This document shows positions 34,545-43,346 of a DNA stretch of 62,053 nt, piece by piece. The first letter of the stretch is position 1. Each line of letters starts with the position of its first letter. Source of the DNA: an uncultured Collinsella sp. (GTDB lineage: Bacteria > Actinomycetota > Coriobacteriia > Coriobacteriales > Coriobacteriaceae). The notes beneath the pieces are model-generated. The model did not search any database and was not told the origin of the DNA. It was given only the letters and a program-made list of their open reading frames with translations. The stretch is from NCBI GenBank assembly GCA_902475245.1, contig CABRYP010000007.1, forward strand, positions 1 to 62,053, in the 5' to 3' direction. A program made the translations under genes and the position numbers.

Positions 34545-36680
34545 TTAATGAATGAGCTTAAAGTCCAAATGTCCGCGAGTAGTGTTGACACGCGAGACCT
34601 CGATAATCACGCGCTGCCCCAACTCAAAACGGCGTCCCGTGTCGGCACCCGTCAATGTGAGCGCGTCCTCGTCAAACTCAAACCACTCGTTACCCAAGCT
34701 CTTAATGGAAACCAGGCCCTCGACCTGCGTCAGATCGAGACGCACGAATAGTCCCATGCTGCTGACCCACGAGACCGTTCCGGCATAGCGCTCGCCCAGG
34801 CGGTCCTCGTAGTACTGAGCAATCTTGATTTTTTGCGTCGCATGGCTGGCAGCGTCGGCCGCACGCTCGGCGTCGCTGCACGCGCGGCAGATTTGCGGCA
34901 GGATGCGCGGAAGCGACTCTCTGCCTTTTCCGATCAGCCTCGGCGTACGCACCAAGGCGTCTTTTCCACCCAGCTGCTCGTATGCCAGCTGCAGCTTGAG
35001 CACGCGATGCACCACCAGATCGGGGTAACGGCGAATGGGGCTCGTAAAGTGGCAGTAGCACGGCGCGGCGAGCGCAAAGTGACCCTCGTTGCGCGGCTTG
35101 TACAACGCTCGCTGCATACTGCGCAAAAGGAGCGTGTTGACGAGTGGCGCGTTAGCCGTGCCGGCAGCGGCGTCAACCGTCGCCTGCAACTCATCAGGAC
35201 TTCCCAGGGCAATGCCCGCCGCACGGCGATCATCGATGATACCGAGCTGCGCCAGCGCCGCAGCAGCACCGTGCAGACTGTCGGGGCTGGGGTCATCGTG
35301 CACGCGATAGCACGCCTCGATATCGCGGTCGGCCAGCCACTCGGCGACGCACTCGTTAGCCAGCAGCATTGCCTCCTCGATAAGCGAGGTTGCGCAGGAG
35401 CGCTCGCGTGCCACAATCTGCACGGGCACGCCGTCCTCATCCAGCAGCGCGCGAATCTCGGCCGTATCAAAGTCGACCGAACCGCGTGCGCGACGTATGC
35501 GACGCCGAAGCTCCGCGAGTTCGTTTGCGGCGACCAGGAAATCGGCCAGGTCAACGTTACAGCCGCGAGCGGTGTCCTCGCACGCAAGCCCACGCTCAAG
35601 TGCTTCCTCGCGCGAGGCTTCAGCCGCAGCGACATCCTCCGCAGCGCCCTCCAACACGGAATACTCAACTGCGCCGGCACGCACCAGCAGTGCCTCGGCG
35701 CCGTCATAGTCCATACGCACACGCGAACGAATCACACTGGGATAAGGGTTGTAATGGCGCACACGGCCCTGCGCGTCGAGCTCGATATCGACGGTAAACG
35801 CCAGGCGATCCTCATCGGGGCGTAGGGAACACAGATCATTAGACAGGCGCTCGGGCAGCATGGGAAGCACACGGTCGGCAAGGTAGACCGACGTCGTACG
35901 GTGGCGGGCCTCCAGGTCGATATGCCCGTCCCAGGCAACATAGTGCGAAACGTCGGCGATATGCACACCCAGCTTATAGCCGCCCTCGGGCGTGCGCTCG
36001 AGCGAGATGGCATCGTCAAAGTCGCGCGCATCGACCGGGTCGATGGTGATGACAAAGCGATCGCGCAGGTCACGACGAAGCGGGTCTTTAAGCGCTGCAG
36101 CCACATCGAGCGAAAGCGCCTCTGCCTCTGCCAGAGCCGCTTCGGGATAGCTGTCGGTATAGCCATAGCGCGCCATAACATATTGGACGCCCAGATCGGG
36201 CGCATCGTCGCCGCCGATACGGCGCTCAAGAGTCACCGTGCCCGACTCCAAGCGCGTCGGGTAGGCCAGAATGCGTGCGACGACGACATCGCCAGGATGC
36301 ACGCCCAGGCGCTCCGCCGAAGTGTCCTCGGGCAAAATAAAGAAATCGGCTTTGAGACGCGAATCGAGCGGCTCGATCACGCCAAGCGGGCCGGCCGTCT
36401 GATACGTACCCACCACGCTGATGGCGGCGCGCTCGATGACGCCCTCGATCACGGCACGACGATCGCCGCGCGGTCCCGCCTTGATGCTTACGGCCACGGT
36501 ATCGCCGTCCATAATCTCACGCTTACCGCGACCCATGACCTTGTAATCGCCGTTGTCGGTCACGACATAAGCGCTGTGCTCATGGAGCTGCACGCGGCCA
36601 GTCATGCTCGGACGACGCTCGCTGCGCACCGGCCCGCGTTTATTGCGTGCGCTACGCTTATGTTTGTTATTGCGCCCCAT
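34545..36680 (-). CDS. rnr: Ribonuclease R family 3'-5' exoribonuclease
   Basis: 711 residues. OB-type cold-shock domain at the start, RNB catalytic domain with ITIDPVDARDFDDAISLE (metal aspartates) and HFTSPIRRYPDLVVHR, and a C-terminal S1 domain (YAGTVSWVSSMGLFVRLD). Degrades structured RNA and works with SmpB/tmRNA in non-stop decay. AAGGAGG six bases before the ATG. Basic N-terminal GRNNKHKRSARNKRG. Confidence 0.93.
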   Translation of the reverse strand: MGRNNKHKRSARNKRGPVRSERRPSMTGRVQLHEHSAYVVTDNGDYKVMGRGKREIMDGDTVAVSIKAGPRGDRRAVIEGVIERAAISVVGTYQTAGPLGVIEPLDSRLKADFFILPEDTSAERLGVHPGDVVVARILAYPTRLESGTVTLERRIGGDDAPDLGVQYVMARYGYTDSYPEAALAEAEALSLDVAAALKDPLRRDLRDRFVITIDPVDARDFDDAISLERTPEGGYKLGVHIADVSHYVAWDGHIDLEARHRTTSVYLADRVLPMLPERLSNDLCSLRPDEDRLAFTVDIELDAQGRVRHYNPYPSVIRSRVRMDYDGAEALLVRAGAVEYSVLEGAAEDVAAAEASREEALERGLACEDTARGCNVDLADFLVAANELAELRRRIRRARGSVDFDTAEIRALLDEDGVPVQIVARERSCATSLIEEAMLLANECVAEWLADRDIEACYRVHDDPSPDSLHGAAAALAQLGIIDDRRAAGIALGSPDELQATVDAAAGTANAPLVNTLLLRSMQRALYKPRNEGHFALAAPCYCHFTSPIRRYPDLVVHRVLKLQLAYEQLGGKDALVRTPRLIGKGRESLPRILPQICRACSDAERAADAASHATQKIKIAQYYEDRLGERYAGTVSWVSSMGLFVRLDLTQVEGLVSIKSLGNEWFEFDEDALTLTGADTGRRFELGQRVIIEVSRVNTTRGHLDFKLIH

Positions 36681-36730
36681 GGCGCCTCCTTACTATCGAT
36701 AGCCGTTTACACCCCAAGAGTCTACCCAAA

Positions 36731-36816
36731 TGATCCCTAGGGGACGGCAGGATTGCGGATCTCGTAGATAGACCAGCGCGGCGATGATCCGCAATCCTGC
36801 CGTCCCCTAGGGATCA
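36731..36816. repeat. Perfect 31-bp inverted repeat between rnr and ftsX
   Basis: 36731-36761 and 36786-36816 are exact complements, loop 24 bases. It contains GGGGACGG/CCGTCCCC like the other GGGAC hairpins of the window. Immediately followed by the ftsX terminator. Confidence 0.75.
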
Positions 36817-36850
36817 AAAAACGGGCCGCCCCCAAAAGAGACGACCCGTT
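36816..36850 (-). terminator. Terminator of ftsE-ftsX
   Basis: Minus strand: AACGGGTCGTC and GGCGGCCCGTT arms, then TTTTTT. Lies 23 bases beyond the ftsX stop. Confidence 0.82.
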
Positions 36851-36872
36851 GCAGACGGCATATCCGCAGCGC

Positions 36873-37793
36873 CTACACGCGCAGATAACGGCGCATGGCG
36901 ATGGCAGAGCCAAAGAGACCGATGAGCACGCCGACAAGAATCAGTGCGGCGTAGGTCACCAGATAGTACTGCATCGGCAGCGCAAACGACATCCAGCCGA
37001 CACTCTCCTGCAGGCGCGGAACCAGCAGGTTGCGCAGCAACTCCAAAACACCGATGGAAAGCAGCGAGCCAAGAATGGCCTGCAGCACACCCTCGGTAAT
37101 GAACGGCCCGCGAATGAAGCCGTTGCTGGCGCCCACCAGGCGCATAATCGCAATCTCGCGACGACGCGCCGTGATGGACAGGCGAATCGTGTTGTTGATA
37201 AAGATGAACGCGATAAAGGTCAGCAGGCCGACGAGCACCACGGCGGCAATACGGATGTAGTTGGTCACCTGGAACAGGCGGCTTACTTCCTCCTGGCCAT
37301 ACAGTACGCTCGCGTTGACGTCGCCGTCGTCCGCGATTTTTTGGAAGTCGTCGTTCTTCTTAAGCTTCTTGGCCGTGCTCTCGACCTGAGACGGATCGTC
37401 CATCTCAATCGCAAACGAGGCGGGCAGCGGGTTCTGGCCGTCGAGCGCGCTCATGGTGGCGTCGGCGTTGCCCGACATCTTGCTCGTGAACTCGGCCAGC
37501 GCGTCGTCCTTGTCCTTATAGGTCACGGACTTGACGTTGCTCCAAGTCTTGAGCTCGGCCTCAAAGGCCTGGACGTCTGCCTGATCGGCGTCATCGCTAA
37601 TAAAGGCATTGATGACAACCTGATCCTCGACGGTGCCGATCACGGAGTTCAGCATCGCGGAACCCATAATGAACAGGCCGATGATAAACAGCGAAAGGAA
37701 GATCGTGATGACGGCGCCGAGCGAGGTGGTCCAGTTACGGAAGAAGTGGCTGATAGCCTCTTTGAGCGAATAGCCCACGTTAGTTGGTGCCAT
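36873..37793 (-). CDS. ftsX: Cell division ABC transporter permease FtsX
   Basis: 306 residues. One N-terminal membrane helix, an extracellular domain (~50-170), then three more helices; FVIGSIGFIF-like region reads AAVVLVGLLTFIAFIFINNTIRLSITARRREIAIMRLVGASN, the FtsX signature. Couples FtsE ATPase to cell-wall hydrolases. ATG at 37793 overlaps the ftsE end by 14 bases. Confidence 0.93.
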   Translation of the reverse strand: MAPTNVGYSLKEAISHFFRNWTTSLGAVITIFLSLFIIGLFIMGSAMLNSVIGTVEDQVVINAFISDDADQADVQAFEAELKTWSNVKSVTYKDKDDALAEFTSKMSGNADATMSALDGQNPLPASFAIEMDDPSQVESTAKKLKKNDDFQKIADDGDVNASVLYGQEEVSRLFQVTNYIRIAAVVLVGLLTFIAFIFINNTIRLSITARRREIAIMRLVGASNGFIRGPFITEGVLQAILGSLLSIGVLELLRNLLVPRLQESVGWMSFALPMQYYLVTYAALILVGVLIGLFGSAIAMRRYLRV

Positions 37794-39000
37794 AGTTGCC
37801 GTAACCTCCCCTCTCCTGGTCACGGATTACGTGGCCGCCCTCGAGGGCGATCACGCGACGGTGCATGCTATCGACCATCTCGCGGTCGTGCGTGGCGACG
37901 ATCACGGTGGTGCCGGTACGGTTAATGCGCTCGAGCAGCTTCATGATGCCCAGCGAAATCGCGGGGTCGAGGTTGCCCGTGGGCTCGTCACAAATAAGCA
38001 GCGGCGGACGGTTGACCATAGCGCGGGCAACGGCGACGCGCTGCTGCTCGCCACCGGACAGCTGATCGGGCAGAGAGTCCATCTGATCGGCCAGACCGAC
38101 CAGGCGAAGCACCTCGGGCACCTGGCTGCGAATGACGCCCTTGGGCTTGCCGATGCACTGCAGGGCAAACGCCACGTTTTCGTAGGCGGTCTTCTGCGGC
38201 AGGAGCTTAAAGTCCTGGAACACGGCACCGATCTGGCGACGCAAGAACGGAACTTTGCGGTTCTTGATCTTCATGAGGTCCTGGCCGGCGACCAAAATGC
38301 GGCCGCTCGTCGGCTTGACGTCGCGGTTGAGCGTCGAAAGCAGCGTGGTCTTACCCGAGCCGGAGTGACCGACCAGGAAGACAAACTCGCCAGGATAGAT
38401 CTCGATGTTGATGTCGTCGAGCGCGGGCTTGTTGGGCTGTGCCGGGTAGATTTTGGTGACGTGCTCCATGAGGATGACGGGCTCGACACCGGCCTGCTTG
38501 GCCATCTTCTTGCGGCTGGCCTGCGGATCGATGGGCGCAAACACCGACGTAAAGTCGGGATTGTTGAGCGCATTGTCGAGGCTTGCGACCTCGGCGGCCT
38601 GATCGCTCTCGACTACGGGAGCCGCGGGCTGCGTAGGATCGGGAATACCGGCAAAAAGACCGGACTGCGCAGGCTGTGGCGCCGGAGTCGCAGGAACCAT
38701 GGGGTCGGGAATACCGGCCATGACAGGTTGCGGCGCGACAGCGTCCGCCTGGGGCTGATCCACGCGAGCGGTCACCTTCTGCACGGGCTCAAAACCCGCG
38801 GCCTCGGAAAGCTCGACATCATTGGTAGGATTGTAGGCAAAGGGATCTGACGCCGGCTGTGCCTGATCTGCCGGCTGTGCGGGGATCGGGCTAAACAGCT
38901 GATCCTCTGAATCCGGGGTGGCGAAACGAGTGCCCGCGGCGCCTGGCTGCGTCTTGGGGGCGTCATCGCCCGCACCGGAGGTACGGAAGTGGTTACCCAC
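37780..39000 (-). CDS. ftsE: Cell division ATP-binding protein FtsE with a 174-residue N-terminal extension
   Basis: 406 residues, against about 230 normally. The FtsE ATPase core begins near 175 (PVILMEHVTKIYP): Walker A GHSGSGKTT, signature LSGGEQQR, Walker B LLICDEPTGNLD, and ATHDREMVDS. Residues 1-174 are Pro/Ala/Gln-rich, low-complexity, with AGIPDP repeated twice (95-100 and 117-122). GTG start with GGAG eight bases upstream. The extension has the same reading-frame quality as the core, so it is probably translated. Confidence 0.92.
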   Translation of the reverse strand: MGNHFRTSGAGDDAPKTQPGAAGTRFATPDSEDQLFSPIPAQPADQAQPASDPFAYNPTNDVELSEAAGFEPVQKVTARVDQPQADAVAPQPVMAGIPDPMVPATPAPQPAQSGLFAGIPDPTQPAAPVVESDQAAEVASLDNALNNPDFTSVFAPIDPQASRKKMAKQAGVEPVILMEHVTKIYPAQPNKPALDDINIEIYPGEFVFLVGHSGSGKTTLLSTLNRDVKPTSGRILVAGQDLMKIKNRKVPFLRRQIGAVFQDFKLLPQKTAYENVAFALQCIGKPKGVIRSQVPEVLRLVGLADQMDSLPDQLSGGEQQRVAVARAMVNRPPLLICDEPTGNLDPAISLGIMKLLERINRTGTTVIVATHDREMVDSMHRRVIALEGGHVIRDQERGGYGNYGTN

Positions 39001-39098
39001 TGGTGCTCCTTATCGTCGTACGTTTAAACTACATGAGCGCATTGTATTTTAGCAGCATTAGCTTCGCTGCACATAAAAAGCATGGCGGGGTTTTGGTC

Positions 39099-39231
39099 CC
39101 GCAGGCCGCGCGCAGGGTTACCTCCCAAATCGTCCTCGGACATGTCGGAGCCCCCGCTGCGCACTACGTGCGGCGGGGGCTCCTCCGTCCTGCGGAAAGA
39201 TTTGGGAGGTAACCCTGCGCGCGGCCTGCGG
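39099..39231. repeat. Long inverted repeat with 33-bp arms and nested hairpin
   Basis: 39099-39131 and 39199-39231 are perfect complements; inside, GGAGCCCCCGC and GGCGGGGGCTCC pair. Total 133 bp. Structure resembles a miniature inverted-repeat element. The gap 39001-39432 holds only this and the promoters of ftsE and the zinc-ribbon gene. Confidence 0.75.
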
Positions 39232-39432
39232 CTACTAAGGAGTCGCCGCGTTTCTATTAGGTGCAGCAAATGCATACTTGAGAGGGTCTGAATTGCACTT
39301 TGCTGATATGGGCCCTTTTCCCGGTAGAGACTTTTGCTTGACGCGTTTTTGATTTGATTGTTGCGCAACTCGGATTTGGATTGTCGATTTACAGTGGCCT
39401 CGATAGGAACGCCTATGGTTGTGGGGGCCAGT

Positions 39433-40164
39433 ATGAATTGTCCTTATTGTGGAGCTGAGTTGCGCGATGGCGTGAGGTACTGCACAGCGTGCGGGGCTGC
39501 CGTCAATGGCATCTCTGCTGATTCTGAGCTTCGGGTAAAGCCTCGGAACCACGTTGCGGTCATCCTTGTCTGCATGCTGGTAATTGGCATTGTCGGCGGT
39601 GGCTGTATGGGTCTTCATCTGCGGCAGGTGTTGTCGCACTTTGTGTCTGCCCATTCGGAGCACGCCATTGTGCTGGATGTCGCGGCTGCGGGCTGGGACA
39701 CCGATAACGGGGCATCGCGCGTTCCGATACATATTACGGGCAAAACCGTCGACGGAATAACGGTCGACAGGATTGAGTTCGTCGCCTCCGATGGCTCTGG
39801 CATCAATCTCATACAAGGTGTCTACACGCTCGAGGCAGCAGGTTCCCCTATCGCTGCGGATGGCACGATCTATCAAATTCCATGCACGAGTGCCACACTC
39901 GTCCTCGATGATGCCTTTGCCATGGGTGAAACGATCGATCTGGCCGAGCTTGCAGAACAGGATTCGATTCTCGCCTTCTGCCCCATTGATGCCGCCGATG
40001 TGACCAATGATGAAATCTATGATGCCGCTTTGCTCGCCATGACATACAGAGGCAGCGATGCCCCCGATGTCGCTGCACTGTGCCAAGCCGCAATCAATCG
40101 TCGCGACGGAGCCAGCACAAGCGGGAACGCCTTCGAAAGTTGCGGTGAAATGCGGATTTATTGA
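39433..40164 (+). CDS. Zinc-ribbon membrane-anchored protein
   Basis: 243 residues: N-terminal MNCPYCGAELRDGVRYCTACGAA zinc ribbon in the cytoplasm, one membrane helix (VAVILVCMLVIGIVGGGCMGL) and an extracellular domain of unknown function. The last 9 codons lie inside a 67-bp repeat (40138), which supplies the stop. Codon use is more A/T-rich than its neighbours. Start by zinc ribbon; an ATG at 39415 is possible. Confidence 0.65.
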   Translation: MNCPYCGAELRDGVRYCTACGAAVNGISADSELRVKPRNHVAVILVCMLVIGIVGGGCMGLHLRQVLSHFVSAHSEHAIVLDVAAAGWDTDNGASRVPIHITGKTVDGITVDRIEFVASDGSGINLIQGVYTLEAAGSPIAADGTIYQIPCTSATLVLDDAFAMGETIDLAELAEQDSILAFCPIDAADVTNDEIYDAALLAMTYRGSDAPDVAALCQAAINRRDGASTSGNAFESCGEMRIY

Positions 40165-40204
40165 GCCTTTAGGCTGGCAAAACAGTCCTTATTTCACCGC
40201 AACT
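40138..40204. repeat. 67-bp TTGCGGTGAAA palindromic element, copy 3
   Basis: Ends AGTTGCGGTGAAA and TTTCACCGCAACT. The arms diverge from copies 1 and 2 in the middle (TGCGGATTTATT). It contributes the stop codon of the zinc-ribbon gene. Confidence 0.75.
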
Positions 40205-40237
40205 GAAACAGGGGCGCTCTCCAAGAGAGCGCCCCTG
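40205..40237 (-). terminator. Terminator of the transketolase operon
   Basis: CAGGGGCGCTCT and AGAGCGCCCCTG, perfect 12-bp stem, with TTTC following on the minus strand. About 70 bases beyond the gene end. Confidence 0.75.
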
Positions 40238-40307
40238 CCGGGTTTCCATAGTACTGGCGAAGCAGTTTTATAGTTCTGGCGAAGCAGTCCTTGAGATCCG
40301 CCTTGCC

Positions 40308-41249
40308 TTATGCCAAGAACTCCTTGGTGGTCGCCACGATGTTGGCGGCGTCCAGGCCGTACTTGTGCAGGAGCTCGGCACCCGGGCCGGACTCGCCGAA
40401 CGTGTCGTTGACGCCAATCTTCTTGAGCGGCGTCGGGCACTGCTCGCACAGGACATCGGCAACGGCGCTGCCCAGGCCACCGATCACGGAGTGCTCCTCG
40501 ACGGTCACGACGTGGCCGGTCTTGGTGGCGCTCTTGACGATCAGGTCGGAGTCGATGGGCTTAATGGTGTGCATGTTGATGACCTCGGCGTCGATACCCT
40601 CGGCAGCAAGCTGCTCGGCAGCCTCGAGGGCCTCGCCGACCATCAGGCCGCAGGCAATGATGGTAACGTCGGCGCCCTCGCGCATGATGATGCCCTTGCC
40701 CAGTTCAAACTTGTAGGTCTCGGGGTCATTAATGACCGGCGAGGCCAGACGGGCAAAGCGCATGTACACAGGGCCGTCGCACTCGTAGGCGGCGCGCGTC
40801 ACGGCGCGGGCCTCGACGTCGTCAGCGGGAACGATCACGGTCATGCCGGGGATGACGCGCATCAGGGCGATATCCTCGCAGCACTGGTGCGTGGCGCCGT
40901 CCTCGCCCACCGAGATGCCGGCGTGCGTAGCACCGATCTTAACGTTAAGGTGCGGATAGCCGATGGAGTTTCGGACCTGCTCAAAGGCGCGGCCGGCGGC
41001 AAACATGGCAAAGGTGCTCGCGAAGGCAACGCGGCCGGTGGTCGCGATACCGGCGGCAACACCCATCAGGTTGCTCTCGGCAATGCCCACATCGAAGAAG
41101 CGGTCGGGGCGGGCTGCCTTGAACTTGCCGGTCTGCGTGGCGGCGGCCAGGTCGGCGTCGAGGACCACAAAGTCATCGTGCTCGTTGGCGAGCTCGACGA
41201 GGGCCTCGCCGTAGCTTACGCGCGTGGCGATTTTCTTGACATCTGCCAT
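40308..41249 (-). CDS. Transketolase, C-terminal subunit (split transketolase)
   Basis: 313 residues carrying the pyrimidine-binding and C-terminal domains: VVLDADLAAATQTGKF, FFDVGIAESNLMGVAAGIA with the catalytic Glu, VGEDGATHQ and GPVYMRF. With the other half it interconverts pentose phosphates. ATG at 41249 lies one base after the N-half stop; GGAG upstream. Confidence 0.92.
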   Translation of the reverse strand: MADVKKIATRVSYGEALVELANEHDDFVVLDADLAAATQTGKFKAARPDRFFDVGIAESNLMGVAAGIATTGRVAFASTFAMFAAGRAFEQVRNSIGYPHLNVKIGATHAGISVGEDGATHQCCEDIALMRVIPGMTVIVPADDVEARAVTRAAYECDGPVYMRFARLASPVINDPETYKFELGKGIIMREGADVTIIACGLMVGEALEAAEQLAAEGIDAEVINMHTIKPIDSDLIVKSATKTGHVVTVEEHSVIGGLGSAVADVLCEQCPTPLKKIGVNDTFGESGPGAELLHKYGLDAANIVATTKEFLA

Positions 41250-41250
41250 C

Positions 41251-42081
41251 CTAGAGCTCCTCTCCGGCGGCCGTGAGCTCTGCCATGGCCTGCTCAAACT
41301 GTTCATCGTTGGGGGCCTTACCGTGCCAACCCACCTGGTTCTCCATAAAGGAGACGCCCTTGCCCTTTGTGGTCTCGGCGATAATGGCGGTCGGCTGACC
41401 CTTGGTGGCGCGGGCCTCGGCAAAGGCGGCGCGGATCTGATCGAAGTCGTTGCCGTCGGCAAGCTCCACCACGTGGAACTTAAAGGCGCGGAACTTGTCG
41501 GCGAGCGGCATGGGGTCGTTGACCTCCTCGACGGGACCGTCGATCTGCAGGCCGTTGTGGTCGACGATCACGCAGAGGTTGTCGAGCTGCTGGTTGCCGG
41601 CAAACATGGCGGCCTCCCAGACCTGGCCTTCCTCGCTCTCGCCATCGCCCAGCAGGGCGTACGTGCGGTAAGTATCGCCCCAGTGCTTAGCGGCAACGGC
41701 CATGCCCACGGCGGCGGAAATGCCCTGGCCGAGCGAGCCGGTGGACATGTCGACGCCCGGGGTGTCGTTCATGTTGGGGTGACCCTGCAGGTGGCTGCCG
41801 ATATGGCGCAGCGTCTCGAGGTCCTCTTTGGGGAAAAACCCGCGCTCGGCGAGCACGGCGTACAGCCCCGGAGCGCAATGGCCCTTGGAGAGCACAAAGC
41901 GGTCGCGATCGGCCTTGCGGGGATCGGCTGGGTCGACGTTCATTTCCTCAAAGTACAGATAGGTCATGATGTCGGCAGCGCCGAGCGAACCGCCCGGATG
42001 GCCGGACTTGGCAGCGTGCACGCCGGTGACGATGCCCTTCCTTACCTCGTTGGCAACCTTTTTGAGCTCTTCGTCGCTCAT
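41251..42081 (-). CDS. Transketolase, N-terminal subunit (split transketolase)
   Basis: 276 residues, the thiamine-diphosphate binding half: SGHPGGSLGAADIMTYLYF, SKGHCAPGLYAVLAERG, TGSLGQGISAAVGMAVA, GDGESEEGQVWEAAMFA..VDHNGLQIDG. Splitting transketolase into two genes is common in anaerobic and archaeal lineages. AGGAAGG precedes the ATG. 42082-42288 shows nothing of note. Confidence 0.92.
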   Translation of the reverse strand: MSDEELKKVANEVRKGIVTGVHAAKSGHPGGSLGAADIMTYLYFEEMNVDPADPRKADRDRFVLSKGHCAPGLYAVLAERGFFPKEDLETLRHIGSHLQGHPNMNDTPGVDMSTGSLGQGISAAVGMAVAAKHWGDTYRTYALLGDGESEEGQVWEAAMFAGNQQLDNLCVIVDHNGLQIDGPVEEVNDPMPLADKFRAFKFHVVELADGNDFDQIRAAFAEARATKGQPTAIIAETTKGKGVSFMENQVGWHGKAPNDEQFEQAMAELTAAGEEL

Positions 42082-42288
42082 TGTGCCTTCCTTTCATCCT
42101 CTTAAGACAAGATGCGCACGGCACCGAAGGTAATCCCAACACAGCCGCAATGCACGTACGTCATTCATTATGCTGGAAACCGATGGCTTTACCAGAGTTT
42201 TTATCATTATTTGAACAATTTAGCAGGCAGAACCGCTGATGAAACGGTTTATCAATGTGAACGTCTTTTGGATGGAACGCAGTCGGCC

Positions 42289-43179
42289 CTACGCGTTAAT
42301 GTCCTTGAATCCCTCACCGAAGGCTTCCGTAACGTCGGCGACCGTCACAATGGCGTGAGGATCGCGCTCGCGCACGATAGTTTTGAGGGTGTTGAGCTCT
42401 CGACGGCTAACGATCACCATGATCACCGGCTTCTCGACGCCCGAATACATACCGGTCGCCTTTAATTTAGTGCAGCCGCGTCCCAGACCATACATGATGT
42501 CGGCCGCGATATCGGGGAAGTTATCCGAGATGATGAGCACCATACGACGCTTATTGCCGCCATCGACCACGGCATCGATCACATAGCCGCTAATCACCAT
42601 CGAAAGTCCTGCGTACAGAGCATTTTCGAGCGAGAAGACCGGAGCCGATGCCGCACATACGGCAACGTCGATTGCCATGACGGTCGAGCCCACCGGCAGC
42701 GAGGTGTTACGCGAGATGATTTGGCCAATCGTGTCCGAGCCGCCGGTGTTGGCGCCGGCGCGCAACACCATGCCGTAACCAATGCCCGTGATAATGCCGC
42801 CCCACATAGCGGGAAGCATCAGGTCCGCATGTGCCAGAGGCGCTACAAACGGGGCAAACAGATCGGTAAAGAAGCCCAGCAGCACAAAGCCCGTCGCCGT
42901 CTGCACTACATAGAACATGCCGCCCTCGCGCATAACGATCAGCAGCAACAAGGCATTCATCACGATGGTCTGGATACCGACAGGAAGCGACACGCCTCGC
43001 GCTGCGCCGACTGCCTGGATAATCGTCGCAAGGCCCGTAACACCACCGGCTGCAAGACCGTTGGGAATCAAAAACAGGTCGGTCGCGATGGCGGCCAAGG
43101 CACACCCCAACATGATCTGGGGTAGATCGTGAAAGAAGTTCATCGAAAGAATGCGCTTGATGTCCAGACGATATGCCAT
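42289..43179 (-). CDS. YitT family (DUF161/DUF2179) membrane protein
   Basis: 296 residues, about five membrane segments, then a cytoplasmic DUF2179 domain (RRMVLIISDNFPDIAADI...GVEKPVIMVIVSRRELNTLKTIVRERDPHAIVTVADVTEAFGEGF). GGVTGLATIIQ and NTGGSDTIGQI are family motifs. Function unknown. Confidence 0.88.
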   Translation of the reverse strand: MAYRLDIKRILSMNFFHDLPQIMLGCALAAIATDLFLIPNGLAAGGVTGLATIIQAVGAARGVSLPVGIQTIVMNALLLLIVMREGGMFYVVQTATGFVLLGFFTDLFAPFVAPLAHADLMLPAMWGGIITGIGYGMVLRAGANTGGSDTIGQIISRNTSLPVGSTVMAIDVAVCAASAPVFSLENALYAGLSMVISGYVIDAVVDGGNKRRMVLIISDNFPDIAADIMYGLGRGCTKLKATGMYSGVEKPVIMVIVSRRELNTLKTIVRERDPHAIVTVADVTEAFGEGFKDINA

Positions 43180-43191
43180 GCTGCCTCCCTC

Positions 43192-43220
43192 AAAAAAGCG
43201 CACCCCATCGGATGCGCTTT
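43192..43220 (-). terminator. Hairpin with T-run between prfB and yitT-type gene
   Basis: AAAGCGCA and TGCGCTTT with TTTTTT following on the minus strand; second in tandem after the one at 43295. Confidence 0.7.
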
Positions 43221-43294
43221 GAACTTCTTCATGTATTCGATTCTACCGATTCACCGAACAAAAACCACCCCTGTGCAGGGTATGTTCTGGATAC

Positions 43295-43319
43295 AAAACC
43301 ACCCTGCTCGGAGGGTTTT
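43295..43319 (-). terminator. Terminator of secA-prfB
   Basis: AAAACCCTCC and GGGTGGTTTT pair around GAGCA on the minus strand, 28 bases past prfB. Confidence 0.75.
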
Positions 43320-43346
43320 AATCCATTTCCACATAAACCGAGCGGC

